DNA from: Akkermansiaceae bacterium UBA1315
GTDB taxonomy: Bacteria > Verrucomicrobiota > Verrucomicrobiia > Verrucomicrobiales > Akkermansiaceae
Length of the DNA stretch: 8,309 bases
Assembly (NCBI GenBank): GCA_002307065.1
Contig: DBTN01000023.1
Coordinates: 1-8,309, forward strand
Reading direction: 5' to 3'
The notes under the pieces are model-generated. The model was not told the DNA's origin, searched no databases, and saw only the letters and a program-made list of their open reading frames with translations. Below are positions 1 to 6,937 of the stretch, in pieces. The translations under genes and the position numbers were made by a program. How positions within the stretch are numbered: the stretch's first letter is position 1; each line of letters begins with the position of its first letter.

Positions 1-90
1 TGGATGGACCGCGCCATCCGCACCGCCCTCCGCGAAACCTTCCCCAAGTCCTCCCCTTCATCCGTCAAGTCTTCCCCCCATGACTCATGA
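1..90 (+). CDS. 3' end of an unidentified gene (partial)
   Basis: Frame 1 is open from the window edge to a TGA at 88-90, giving 29 codons whose upstream part lies outside the window. The first 16 residues (W-M-D-R-A-I-R-T-A-L-R-E-T-F-P-K) look like a basic amphipathic helix. The remainder is a Ser/Pro-rich tail typical of a protein's disordered end. The stop codon lies inside the first copies of the CATGAC repeat cluster, so the tail may have been formed where the repeat joins the gene. No family can be recognised from so little. Whether it is coding at all is uncertain, because 29 open codons can occur by chance in GC-rich DNA. Confidence 0.4.
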   Translation, partial: WMDRAIRTALRETFPKSSPSSVKSSPHDS

Positions 91-133
91 CCCATGACTT
101 CTTCCCATTGACCAATGACCGCTGGCCAATGAC
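80..133. repeat. Cluster of six degenerate CATGAC / CAATGAC repeats
   Basis: Six copies of an A-(A/T)TGAC-like core lie within 54 bases: ATGAC at 80-84, 87-91 and 94-98, ATTGAC at 107-112, and AATGAC at 114-119 and 128-133. Most are preceded by C or CC. Spacing is irregular, so this is not a clean tandem array. It falls between the end of the upstream open frame and the PEP-CTERM gene, and could be a genome-wide intergenic repeat or a multi-site operator for the gene at 164. The remaining bases, 134-163, are C/T-rich then A-rich, with no convincing sigma-70 promoter or Shine-Dalgarno sequence. Confidence 0.55.
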
Positions 134-163
134 CTATTCTCTCCCCAATAAAAAACATACGAC

Positions 164-886
164 ATGAAACAAAAAACATCCCATGCCCCCGCAGGGAAAT
201 TCAAGCGATGGCTCATTGCCTCGCTGGTGATCGGCTCCGCCGCGGTGGCGAACGCGCAAGTCGCCGGAGATACGTATTCTTATTTCTATGGTGAAAACGT
301 CCAAGGCAGCGGTTATGACTTTTTGCACAGCCTTGCGGACTCTGGCTACAACTCTTGGCAGTATCGTCACAACGATGGAGTGATCGATGATACTGGGGAA
401 ACGATGAGTGCTGCGAGTCCGAACTTTTTCGGGAAAAATCGAGTGAGCTCAGTATTCTCCCTCGGGAGTTTTGGAAATGATGTCGGAAGCGGTGTTGATG
501 GGTCGATTGAGCAAATTACCTCCGTCACGTTGTGGTTGTATGTCGATTCGATTTCACCAAACGGTGCGACCAATACATTTACAATCTATACGGGTGAAAA
601 CTCGACAACGAATGCAGTTGGAAGTTTTACGGTCACTGAGCCAACCAGCGAAGGCACGTTCATTGGAATTGATATTCCGCTATCGGTTGCACTGTCTGGT
701 TTTACGATAGGAAACGGCGATAATCAGACGCCCATCCAATTGCTTAATACCTATACCGAAACCACTAGCACGGCCATTTTTCGCCCAGGATTCTCGGTTA
801 CTACCGTGATGGTGATTCCAGAGCCTGCTGCCGCGTTGCTGTGCGTGATCGGCACCTCTGTTTTTCTGCGCCGTCGGCGCGCTTAA
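164..886 (+). CDS. PEP-CTERM sorting domain-containing exported protein
   Basis: This 240-residue exported protein has no recognised catalytic domain. Residues 1-31 form a signal peptide: a basic start (K-F-K-R), a hydrophobic core at 16-29, and A-N-A before Q32 as the likely signal peptidase I site. The mature part (32-215) is rich in Gly, Ser, Thr and Asn, with alternating hydrophobic residues that suggest beta strands. It has one Trp-rich patch near 65, no Cys before 227 and no enzyme motif that I recognise. Residues 217-240 are a PEP-CTERM signal: V-I-P-E-P, a hydrophobic segment, then R-R-R-R-A. In known systems an exosortase cuts at this signal and passes the protein to the surface or an exopolysaccharide matrix. 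No exosortase is in the window. The next gene starts 40 bases downstream with no terminator between, so co-transcription is likely. No clear ribosome binding site precedes the ATG, but the signal peptide fits this start. Confidence 0.88.
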   Translation: MKQKTSHAPAGKFKRWLIASLVIGSAAVANAQVAGDTYSYFYGENVQGSGYDFLHSLADSGYNSWQYRHNDGVIDDTGETMSAASPNFFGKNRVSSVFSLGSFGNDVGSGVDGSIEQITSVTLWLYVDSISPNGATNTFTIYTGENSTTNAVGSFTVTEPTSEGTFIGIDIPLSVALSGFTIGNGDNQTPIQLLNTYTETTSTAIFRPGFSVTTVMVIPEPAAALLCVIGTSVFLRRRRA

Positions 887-916
887 TTAAATAGCATAAA
901 AATAAACGACATAAAT

Positions 917-929
917 CCCCTTAAAGATG
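917..929 (+). promoter_or_regulatory. CCCCTTA leader motif, 3 bases before the ATG of the collagen/S74 gene
   Basis: CCCCTTA at 917-923 stands three bases before the ATG at 927. The same heptamer with the same spacing precedes the ATG at 7103 of the CAP-domain gene. The two 15-base contexts, from CCCC through ATGAA, match at 13 positions. It is not a Shine-Dalgarno sequence, as it lacks the purine run complementary to the 16S rRNA tail. Its role is unknown; a shared translational or promoter element of exported-protein genes is possible, as is coincidence. Confidence 0.35.
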
Positions 930-2402
930 AAACTGAAATCCAATTATTATATGGCCGCCTTCGCGCTTGCGGCCCTCACGACACCTAAGCTTCATGCGGC
1001 TATCGTAAATGGCGGTGATGGCGTTGTTCTCGGTGGCACTGGAGAAATTTCCGAAACTCCGATTTTGACCTATCCCTCGGATTTTGGAGTGACGTGGCTC
1101 ACCACTGGCGGTGGTCTTGCTCAATTTGTCGCGCCCGTCGGGCAGTTCACCGGTTATGACGACACCGGAGCAGAAATTGATCCGGTGGATTTGATTCCGT
1201 TGCGGACGACGAGTGTGACCATCATCGATCCTGATACCGGAGATGTTGCTTTGACCATTGATGAGGATTTCGAAGGTGTTGCGGGTCCAACGGGCCCAAC
1301 CGGTCCGCAAGGAGAAAAAGGCGACACCGGTGAAACCGGTGCCACGGGCGCGACAGGAGCGACCGGTCCGCAGGGAGAAAAAGGTGACACGGGTGAAACC
1401 GGAGCGACGGGAGCCACCGGCGCAGCAGGTGCGGATGGAGTGATCCAGACGGCGAGCAATGGTCTGACGCTTTCAGGCACGGAGGTTCAATTGGGTGGAA
1501 CGTTGACCGCTGCGACGACCGTTGCGCTGGGGAATAATGATCTAATTTTTTCCCAAGGAACTGGGAAGGTTGGGATCGGAGTCGCGAGCCCTGTCGCGAG
1601 ACTCCATGTCGGGACAGCGACATCCATTGTTGATACCGGAACACGGACTTGGTTTGGTTACGGAGTAACGACTCTAATTCACGATACTCGGACGAACGAG
1701 GGCAACAATGCATCCATCATCGCTGATGGAAATATTTGGTGTAAAGGTGCATTTCATTCGATCACCGGAACCCTCACGACGTCGGACTCTCGGTTTAAGA
1801 AGGTGATTGGTGAATCGGATCATCAAAAAGATCTGGATTCGCTCAAGCGGATCAAAATTACCGATTATCAGATGGTTGATGGACGAACTCAGGGCTCGCG
1901 GCATTTCAAGAAAGTGATCGCGCAGCAAGTCGAGGAGGTCCTTCCCGATGCGGTGAGCAAACGAACCGATGTGGCTCCTGATATTTTCACGATGGCCAGC
2001 TCAGTGAAAAAAGTGGGAGATCAATATCAGATTGCACTTCCCAAGGCCCATGAACTGAAAGTGGGAGATAAGGTGCGTTTGTATGATGCGCGAGATCGCG
2101 AAATCAACACGGAGATCACCGCTGTCGAAGGCCAACAGTTTTCGGTATCGGCCGCGGAAGATCTGAGCGAAGGGGTTTTCGTCTATGGCCAGGAACATGA
2201 CGACATCCGTGCGGTCGATTATGATGCGATCTCGATGCTAAATGTCAGTGCGACTCAGCAGCTATGCAAAGAAGTGGAAGCCCTTAAGGCCGAGAACTCC
2301 GAACTGAAGAAGATAGCCAGCGAGATGAAGGAACTCAAGGCCCTCGTTGCTGCTTTGGAAGGGAAGTCGAACGAAACGGTGACGGTTTCCTTGGTGAAAT
2401 AA
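927..2402 (+). CDS. Secreted collagen-like protein with peptidase S74 / intramolecular chaperone C-terminal domain
   Basis: The 491-residue product has a modular, probably trimeric, fibre architecture. Residues 1-24 are a signal peptide (K-L-H-A before A25). Residues 25-118 are a beta-rich region of unknown family. Residues 120-170 are 17 uninterrupted Gly-X-Y triplets, a collagen-like rod. Residues 171-230 resemble phage tail-fibre shaft sequence and include V-G-I-G-V-A-S-P with L-H-V. From about 284 a peptidase S74 (endosialidase chaperone) domain begins with S286-D-S-R-F-K291. In this family the Ser and the Lys five residues later form the autocleavage dyad, and cutting occurs just before the Ser. 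The second family motif, V-I-A-Q-Q-V-E-E-V-L-P, is at 330-340. Residues 352-428 appear to be an inserted beta module. D-Y-D-A-I-S-M-L at 431-438 leads into a coiled coil to about 480. Inferred role: the chaperone drives trimerisation, then releases the N-terminal fibre. There is no phage gene nearby and no PEP-CTERM tail. Confidence 0.9.
   Translation: MKLKSNYYMAAFALAALTTPKLHAAIVNGGDGVVLGGTGEISETPILTYPSDFGVTWLTTGGGLAQFVAPVGQFTGYDDTGAEIDPVDLIPLRTTSVTIIDPDTGDVALTIDEDFEGVAGPTGPTGPQGEKGDTGETGATGATGATGPQGEKGDTGETGATGATGAAGADGVIQTASNGLTLSGTEVQLGGTLTAATTVALGNNDLIFSQGTGKVGIGVASPVARLHVGTATSIVDTGTRTWFGYGVTTLIHDTRTNEGNNASIIADGNIWCKGAFHSITGTLTTSDSRFKKVIGESDHQKDLDSLKRIKITDYQMVDGRTQGSRHFKKVIAQQVEEVLPDAVSKRTDVAPDIFTMASSVKKVGDQYQIALPKAHELKVGDKVRLYDARDREINTEITAVEGQQFSVSAAEDLSEGVFVYGQEHDDIRAVDYDAISMLNVSATQQLCKEVEALKAENSELKKIASEMKELKALVAALEGKSNETVTVSLVK
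1284..1436 (+). repeat. Collagen-like Gly-X-Y repeat region with a 63-base internal tandem duplication
   Basis: This stretch encodes 17 consecutive Gly-X-Y triplets (residues 120-170) dominated by GAT, GET, GDT, GEK, GPQ and GPT. Two 21-codon units, 1302-1364 and 1365-1427, encode the same residues except the last (Thr in the first, Ala in the second). At the DNA level ten other codons differ, all synonymously. The charged G-E-K-G-D pattern is known in collagen-like proteins to stabilise triple helices through Lys-Asp/Glu pairs between chains, in the absence of hydroxyproline. Confidence 0.93.
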
Positions 2403-2415
2403 TCATCCCTCCCTT

Positions 2416-2458
2416 GCTCCGCAGTCATCGCTCTCCCGTGGCTGCGGGGCGTTTTTTT
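2416..2458 (+). terminator. Rho-independent terminator after the collagen/S74 gene
   Basis: GCTCCGCAG at 2416-2424 pairs with CTGCGGGGC at 2442-2450 (nine pairs, one of them T-G). The stem can extend by four more pairs (2425-2428 with 2438-2441), two of them wobble, leaving a nine-base loop. A single G and seven Ts follow at 2452-2458. It begins 13 bases after the stop codon, as expected for the end of the 164-2402 operon. On the minus strand no T tract follows the stem, so it should not terminate the converging efflux operon. Confidence 0.85.
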
Positions 2459-2472
2459 GGTGACCGGTTTGT

Positions 2473-2525
2473 GTAAGAAAGTGCGATCTCGAATCTCCTT
2501 TCCTCGGCTCGACTTTTTATCTTAC
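2473..2525. other. Imperfect hairpin in the convergent intergenic space
   Basis: GTAAGAAAGT at 2473-2482 can pair with ACTT (2512-2515) and TCTTAC (2520-2525) across a four-base bulge (2516-2519). CGA/TCG at 2484-2486 and 2509-2511 adds three pairs after a one-base bulge. The loop is 22 bases. It lies 52 bases past the stop codon of the adaptor gene and could contribute to ending or protecting that minus-strand transcript. It lacks a T tract and is a weak call. The rest of 2459-2576 shows nothing I can name. Confidence 0.25.
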
Positions 2526-2576
2526 CCAACCAGGTGCCGCCGTCGAGAGTATCAATGACGCGGTGAGCTTGGTGAT

Positions 2577-3659
2577 TTATTTCTTCGCCGTGGCGAGCGG
2601 GGTTGCGGCCACGGGATCGCCGTCGCGGAGCAGGGCGTTTGGGCTGAGGATGACTTCGCTGTTTTCGGGAATGCCGCTGAGGATTTCCACTTTCGGGCCG
2701 AGGGTGCGTCCGACTTGGACGGGGGTGAATTTCACTTTTTCGTTTTCGACCAAGGCAATTTGAGAAACGCCATTGCGGACGGCGACGGCATTGGACGGGA
2801 CGAGTAAGGTCGATGAAATGGACGGGGCTTTGATTTTCGCGATTCCGGAAAGTCCGGCGGGCACGCTGAAGTCGGCGTTTGGCAGAAGGAGCTCGACGCG
2901 CATGGTTCCGGAGTCCGCTTCGATCAAGGAACTGGAGCGGCTGACTTTTGCGGGAAAGGTTTTTCCCGGAATGTCGGTGAAAAGGACTTCGGCTTCCTGG
3001 TCGTTTTGGATTTGCAGGGCGGTGGTGGGCGGGACGAACAGAACCATTCGGAGTTCGTTGAGGCGGGCGATGCTGAAAAGCCAAGATTCGGCATTGGTGG
3101 GATCGCCGTTGACGTAAGCGCCCCGATCGATTTTTCGGGCGGTGATCGTCCCGTCGAAAGGTGCGCGAATGGTGAGAAACCGGTCCATTTCCTCGAAGCC
3201 TTGCAGCTCGGCCTCGGCGGCCAACCGGTCGGCTTCAGCTGTTTTGGTCGTGGCGATGCGTTCGTCGAGGTCCTGTTGGGAAACGGCATCATTCGCGGTG
3301 AGCGATTCGGTGCGTTTTAAGAGAGCGGCGGCGAGTTCGGCGCGGGCGGTCATTTGAGCGACTTTGGCTTTTGCTCCGGCGATTTGGTGGGCGATTTCCG
3401 GGGCTTCGATCACGGCCAGGACGTCGCCGGATTTCACCCGGTCGCCGATGTCCACCTTGCATTCGCGGATGAGACCGGTGGCGCGGGAAAAAAGGCGGGC
3501 TTCTTGGGCGGGAGCGGTGCGGCCGATTGCGGTGAGTTCGGTGGTGCCTTTGGCTGTTTCGGCGTGAGCGCTGCGGACGGGTGTCGGTTCGGCGGCGTGG
3601 AGCGTGCTGGTCGTCACGAGGGCGAGCACGGTGGAGTGGAGGAGAAATTTCGAGTTCAT
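2577..3659 (-). CDS. RND efflux system periplasmic adaptor subunit (membrane fusion protein, HlyD/AcrA type)
   Basis: The 360-residue adaptor should link the inner-membrane RND pump encoded just upstream to an outer-membrane channel. Residues 1-22 are a cleavable signal peptide (T-L-H-A before A23). There is no lipobox Cys, so it is periplasmic rather than a lipoprotein. The first half of the lipoyl (barrel-sandwich) domain is at about 55-90, with the family pattern G-L-I-x-E-C-x-V-D-I-G-D-R-V-K-S-G-D-V-L. An alpha-helical hairpin rich in Ala, Glu and Lys spans about 90-155. The lipoyl domain closes at 161-185 (T-I-R-A-P-F-D-G-T-I). A beta-barrel domain (about 200-275) and a membrane-proximal domain (about 285-350) follow. 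The length is normal for the family. The ATG lies 19 bases after the permease stop codon, and no clear ribosome binding site is visible, so translation may be coupled. No metal-binding His/Met cluster is seen; the substrate cannot be assigned. Confidence 0.93.
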   Translation of the reverse strand: MNSKFLLHSTVLALVTTSTLHAAEPTPVRSAHAETAKGTTELTAIGRTAPAQEARLFSRATGLIRECKVDIGDRVKSGDVLAVIEAPEIAHQIAGAKAKVAQMTARAELAAALLKRTESLTANDAVSQQDLDERIATTKTAEADRLAAEAELQGFEEMDRFLTIRAPFDGTITARKIDRGAYVNGDPTNAESWLFSIARLNELRMVLFVPPTTALQIQNDQEAEVLFTDIPGKTFPAKVSRSSSLIEADSGTMRVELLLPNADFSVPAGLSGIAKIKAPSISSTLLVPSNAVAVRNGVSQIALVENEKVKFTPVQVGRTLGPKVEILSGIPENSEVILSPNALLRDGDPVAATPLATAKK

Positions 3660-3678
3660 AGCGAAGCGGGTGCGGAGA

Positions 3679-6600
3679 CTAGGAGATGTCTTTGAGGGAG
3701 TCTTCCGGTGGTTTGGAATTGCGTTTCATCCAGGCGAAAACCGTGGGGACAAGGAACAGCGAGGCCAAGGTGCCGAACATCAGTCCGCCAATGACGGCGC
3801 GTCCGAGTGGAGCATTTTGTTCGCCACCTTCGCCGTGTCCGATCGCCATGGGCACGACGCCGAGGATCATGGCCAGCGCGGTCATCATGACGGGCCGGAG
3901 TCGAGTGGTTGCGGCGTCCATGGCGGCGGAAACTCCATCGATGCCGTCATTTGCCCACCGGTCGCGAGCGAAGCTGGTGACGAGCACGCTGTTTGCCGTC
4001 GAGACGCCGACGACCATGATGATGCCCATCAGTGCGGGGACGCTGAGAGGCGTGTTGGTGATAAACAGTCCGAAGGCTGCACCCGAGACCGCAACCGGTA
4101 AGCCGCTGATCGCGATGAAGGGCATCGACCAGGACTGGAAATTGACGACCATTACCAAGAACACGAGCACTGCGGAAAAGACCAAACCGCTGAGCAATTC
4201 GCTGTAGGCGGATTTCATGAGGGCGGCTTGGCCGGCGAGTTCGATGCGGTTCGAGGGTTTCAGCTTGGAGCGGAGGTCTTTGAGAATGACTTCGAGATCG
4301 TCTGCCACGGCACCGAGGTCGCGGTCTTGAATGTTGCCGACGACAGTGAACGTCGGCTGCAGCGTCGTCCGCGAGATGCTGGCCGGATTTTTCCTTTCGC
4401 TCAGCGTGGCGAAGGCGCCCAACAGGATAGGGGTGCTGGAACCGGCGGGGGTGATGGGGACATTGAGAAGCTGCTCGGCATTTTCCACGGTTTTCGGCGG
4501 AGCGATGATCTGCACTTCATAGGACGATCCATTCACCGGATCCGCCCAGAAACTGGACGAAACGCTGCCACCGGAACCGAGGAATGTGAGTAAGGAGGAA
4601 ACGGCGTCCTGATGGGTCAGTCCGAGTTGGGCGGCCTTGGTCCGGTCGATGTTGAGATAGTATTCCGGCAATCCGAGGACTTCGCGGAGGTTCACGTCGA
4701 CCGCGCCGGGGATTTTTCGAAACCGGTCGACCAATTGCTTGGCGAGCTCGAGGTTGCCTTTGACGTCGCGGCCGACGAATCGGACCTCAAAGGTGGTCGG
4801 CGAACCGGAGGCGAGCGTCTGGCTGGTGGCGTCGGCGGGGCGGAAAAACGACTGCACGTCCGGGAATTTTTCCTGAAGCATCGTGCGGACCTTTGCCATG
4901 TAATCGGCGGTAGGCGCGTGACCGTCGCCGAGCTGGACGAGGATTTCGCCATCGAACGAACCGACCGATGCGGTAGGAACCCAAGCCTGGTTGATCGAGG
5001 AAGGCGCGCCGATGTTTTCCGCGACGAAGAGCAGCTCTTCGGACGGGATGATGTTGCGGATTTCCCGATGGATTTCCGAAAAGATCCGGCCGGTATCCTC
5101 AATGCGACTGCCGGGCGGAGTCCGGACGAAGAGACTCATCAAACCGGCATCGGTGGTGGGGAAAAATTCGCGTTTCAACAGCTTCGCGGAAATGCCGCCG
5201 ATGGCAAAAACCGCAAGCAGGATCAAGCAGACGACGATTTTGTTCGCGAGGAAGAATCGCAGCACTTTGCCTTGGAAATCCGCCAGCCGGTCAACCGCGC
5301 TTTCGACACGGTGATGGAGTTTCCGCAAGGGGCCGGGAGGTTTGGTTTTTTCCGCGACCACTTCCGATGGCAGCATCATCGAAGCCAAGGTGGGAACGAC
5401 CGTCCGGGAAAGGATGTAGCTCGATATCATCGCGAAAATCACGGCGAGCGCGAGCGGCTTGAAGACGAAGGCCGCCGTGCCGGTGAGCAGGAAGATCGGC
5501 ATGAAAACGATGCAGATGCCGAGCGTTGAAACGAATTCGGGAAACGCGACTTGGGCCGCGCCGTCGATGATCGCTTGTTGGACGGATTTCCCGAGCGAGA
5601 TCTGGCGTTTGATGTTCTCGATTTCCACCAGCGCGTTATCGACCAGAATGCCGATCACCAGCGCGAGACCGCCGAGGGTCATCAGGTTGAAAGTCGCTCC
5701 CACCAGATTGAGTCCCATGATCGAGCACAACAGCGCGAGTGGGATGGACATCAGAACGATCAAGGTCGACCGCCATGAACCGAGGAAAATCATCACCACC
5801 AGGGCGACCAGCGATCCGACGAGCACGATTTCGTGAAGCACGGTGCTGACGGCGGCATTCACGAAGACCGATTGGTCGAAAATCGGCTCGATTTGTAGGC
5901 CTTCCGGCGCAGAGGCACGGATTTCCGGCATGCGTTCAAGGATTCCGTTGACGATGTCGACCGTTGAAGAACTGCCGAGTTTGAGGATGGAAACCATCAC
6001 TGCATTCTGGCCGTTGAGCCGGGCGACGTTGGTGGAAAGTGCTTCACCGTCGCGGACATTGGCGACGTCGCGGAGGAAAATGACGCTGCCATCGACTTCC
6101 CGGAGCGGTAGATCAAGGAACGAGGCGATCGATTCCGGGCTGGCATTGATCGCGACCGGGAGCTCGCGATTGCCTTCGCGAAGCATGCCGGATGGCAAGG
6201 TCAGGTTTTGATTTCCCACGGCACGGTTGACATCGGCCGGGGAGAGACCGAAGGCGTTGAGCGCTTCAGGATTGAGATCGATGGTGACTTGGCGGGCGGC
6301 ACCGCCATATGGAAGCGAAAGCCGCATCCCGGGAATACTCTGGATCTGGGCACGCAAGGCGAGGCGAGCGTAATCGTAAAGCTGCCCGTCGGTCATGGAA
6401 TCGGAGGAAATGACGAGCTGCAGAATGGGTACGCTCGACGGGCTGGTTTGCACAATCAGCGGCGGCGTGGTGCCGGCGGGCATCCGGCGCAGAATCGTTT
6501 GCGAAACCGAGGTGCACTGGGAAAGGGCGAGCTCGATTTTGACATAGGGCTGGAATTTCAACTTCACCAGGCCGACGCCATTCGACGTTTCCGAGCGGAC

Positions 6601-6840
6601 TTCCACCAGATCATCGACGTTGTTGAGGATGGCGATTTCTGAAAACGAAGTGATTTTCGCCGCCATTTCCTTGGCGTTGAGCCCCGGATAGGTCCAGACG
6701 AGCGTGACTTCCGGGCTTTTGACGGCAGGCAGAATGTCGGTGGACATTTTCCGCGCCGACATGATTCCAAAAAGCAGGATCAGAATCGCGAAGACTCCGA
6801 CGGTGTAACGATAACGCAAAGCAAAACGGACGATCCACAT
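3679..6840 (-). CDS. RND efflux permease (AcrB/MexB/CzcA superfamily)
   Basis: The 1053-residue inner-membrane pump exports an unknown substrate using the proton gradient. It has the full duplicated RND layout: TM1 at about 11-29, a porter loop at 31-330 starting with T-D-I-L-P, TM2-TM6 at about 335-485, TM7 at about 533-552, a second porter loop at 555-870, and TM8-TM12 at about 884-1037. TM4 carries G-I-L-V-D401-N402-A-L-V-E-I-E-N. D401 matches AcrB Asp407, but the next position, Asp408 in AcrB, is Asn. TM10 has G-V-S-T-A949-N where AcrB has Lys940. The Arg of L-R-P in TM11 (R982) is kept. The charge relay therefore differs from that of AcrB. The general sequence is closer to the drug/hydrophobic-efflux type than to CzcA, but the substrate is not predictable. 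It is the first gene of its operon, with the adaptor 19 bases downstream. No outer-membrane factor is encoded here. Confidence 0.95.
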   Translation of the reverse strand: MWIVRFALRYRYTVGVFAILILLFGIMSARKMSTDILPAVKSPEVTLVWTYPGLNAKEMAAKITSFSEIAILNNVDDLVEVRSETSNGVGLVKLKFQPYVKIELALSQCTSVSQTILRRMPAGTTPPLIVQTSPSSVPILQLVISSDSMTDGQLYDYARLALRAQIQSIPGMRLSLPYGGAARQVTIDLNPEALNAFGLSPADVNRAVGNQNLTLPSGMLREGNRELPVAINASPESIASFLDLPLREVDGSVIFLRDVANVRDGEALSTNVARLNGQNAVMVSILKLGSSSTVDIVNGILERMPEIRASAPEGLQIEPIFDQSVFVNAAVSTVLHEIVLVGSLVALVVMIFLGSWRSTLIVLMSIPLALLCSIMGLNLVGATFNLMTLGGLALVIGILVDNALVEIENIKRQISLGKSVQQAIIDGAAQVAFPEFVSTLGICIVFMPIFLLTGTAAFVFKPLALAVIFAMISSYILSRTVVPTLASMMLPSEVVAEKTKPPGPLRKLHHRVESAVDRLADFQGKVLRFFLANKIVVCLILLAVFAIGGISAKLLKREFFPTTDAGLMSLFVRTPPGSRIEDTGRIFSEIHREIRNIIPSEELLFVAENIGAPSSINQAWVPTASVGSFDGEILVQLGDGHAPTADYMAKVRTMLQEKFPDVQSFFRPADATSQTLASGSPTTFEVRFVGRDVKGNLELAKQLVDRFRKIPGAVDVNLREVLGLPEYYLNIDRTKAAQLGLTHQDAVSSLLTFLGSGGSVSSSFWADPVNGSSYEVQIIAPPKTVENAEQLLNVPITPAGSSTPILLGAFATLSERKNPASISRTTLQPTFTVVGNIQDRDLGAVADDLEVILKDLRSKLKPSNRIELAGQAALMKSAYSELLSGLVFSAVLVFLVMVVNFQSWSMPFIAISGLPVAVSGAAFGLFITNTPLSVPALMGIIMVVGVSTANSVLVTSFARDRWANDGIDGVSAAMDAATTRLRPVMMTALAMILGVVPMAIGHGEGGEQNAPLGRAVIGGLMFGTLASLFLVPTVFAWMKRNSKPPEDSLKDIS

Positions 6841-6872
6841 ATCAGAAAAGGCGATTTAAAAATGATCCAGAC

Positions 6873-6937
6873 GAGCCGCCGGAACCGGTAACGGCAAACG
6901 ATCGTTTCGTCACGTGCAGATCATAACGGTTCGGCTC
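6873..6937. promoter_or_regulatory. Interrupted inverted repeat GAGCCG..AACCG / CGGTT-CGGCTC
   Basis: GAGCCG (6873-6878) and AACCG (6883-6887) pair with CGGCTC (6932-6937) and CGGTT (6927-6931), giving 11 pairs with a CCGG bulge on one arm. The AAACGATCGTTT palindrome and CACGTG sit in the loop. In the minus-strand transcript it would lie 33-97 bases before the permease start codon, so it may be a 5' leader structure, or a pair of operator half-sites in DNA. Confidence 0.35.

Noticed and set aside
108..140. TTGACC (108-113) and TATTCT (135-140) as a sigma-70 promoter for the gene at 164
   Set aside because: The spacer is 21 bases, too long for a normal promoter, and the -10 match is poor. 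TTGACC is also part of the repeat cluster.
1154..1480. A minus-strand frame with Pro-Val-Ala repeats
   Set aside because: It is the complement of the Gly-X-Y codons of the collagen region and has no independent support.
927..2402. Prophage tail-fibre gene as the explanation for the S74 domain
   Set aside because: The protein has a signal peptide, the neighbours are a PEP-CTERM gene and an efflux operon, and no other phage gene is visible. DNA outside the window could still change this.
2425..3084. A minus-strand frame whose last part (about 2459-2580) reads somewhat like protein
   Set aside because: Most of it overlaps the adaptor gene in another frame and is extremely rich in Arg and Pro. 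The tail past 2577 has no start codon with a ribosome binding site.
4612..5529. A 305-codon plus-strand open frame opposite the RND permease
   Set aside because: It lies fully antisense to a clear 1053-residue transporter gene. Its translation is rich in Arg, Gly, Asp and Glu with no domain or signal. It follows from the codon bias of the real gene, as do the other plus-strand frames between 2563 and 6642.
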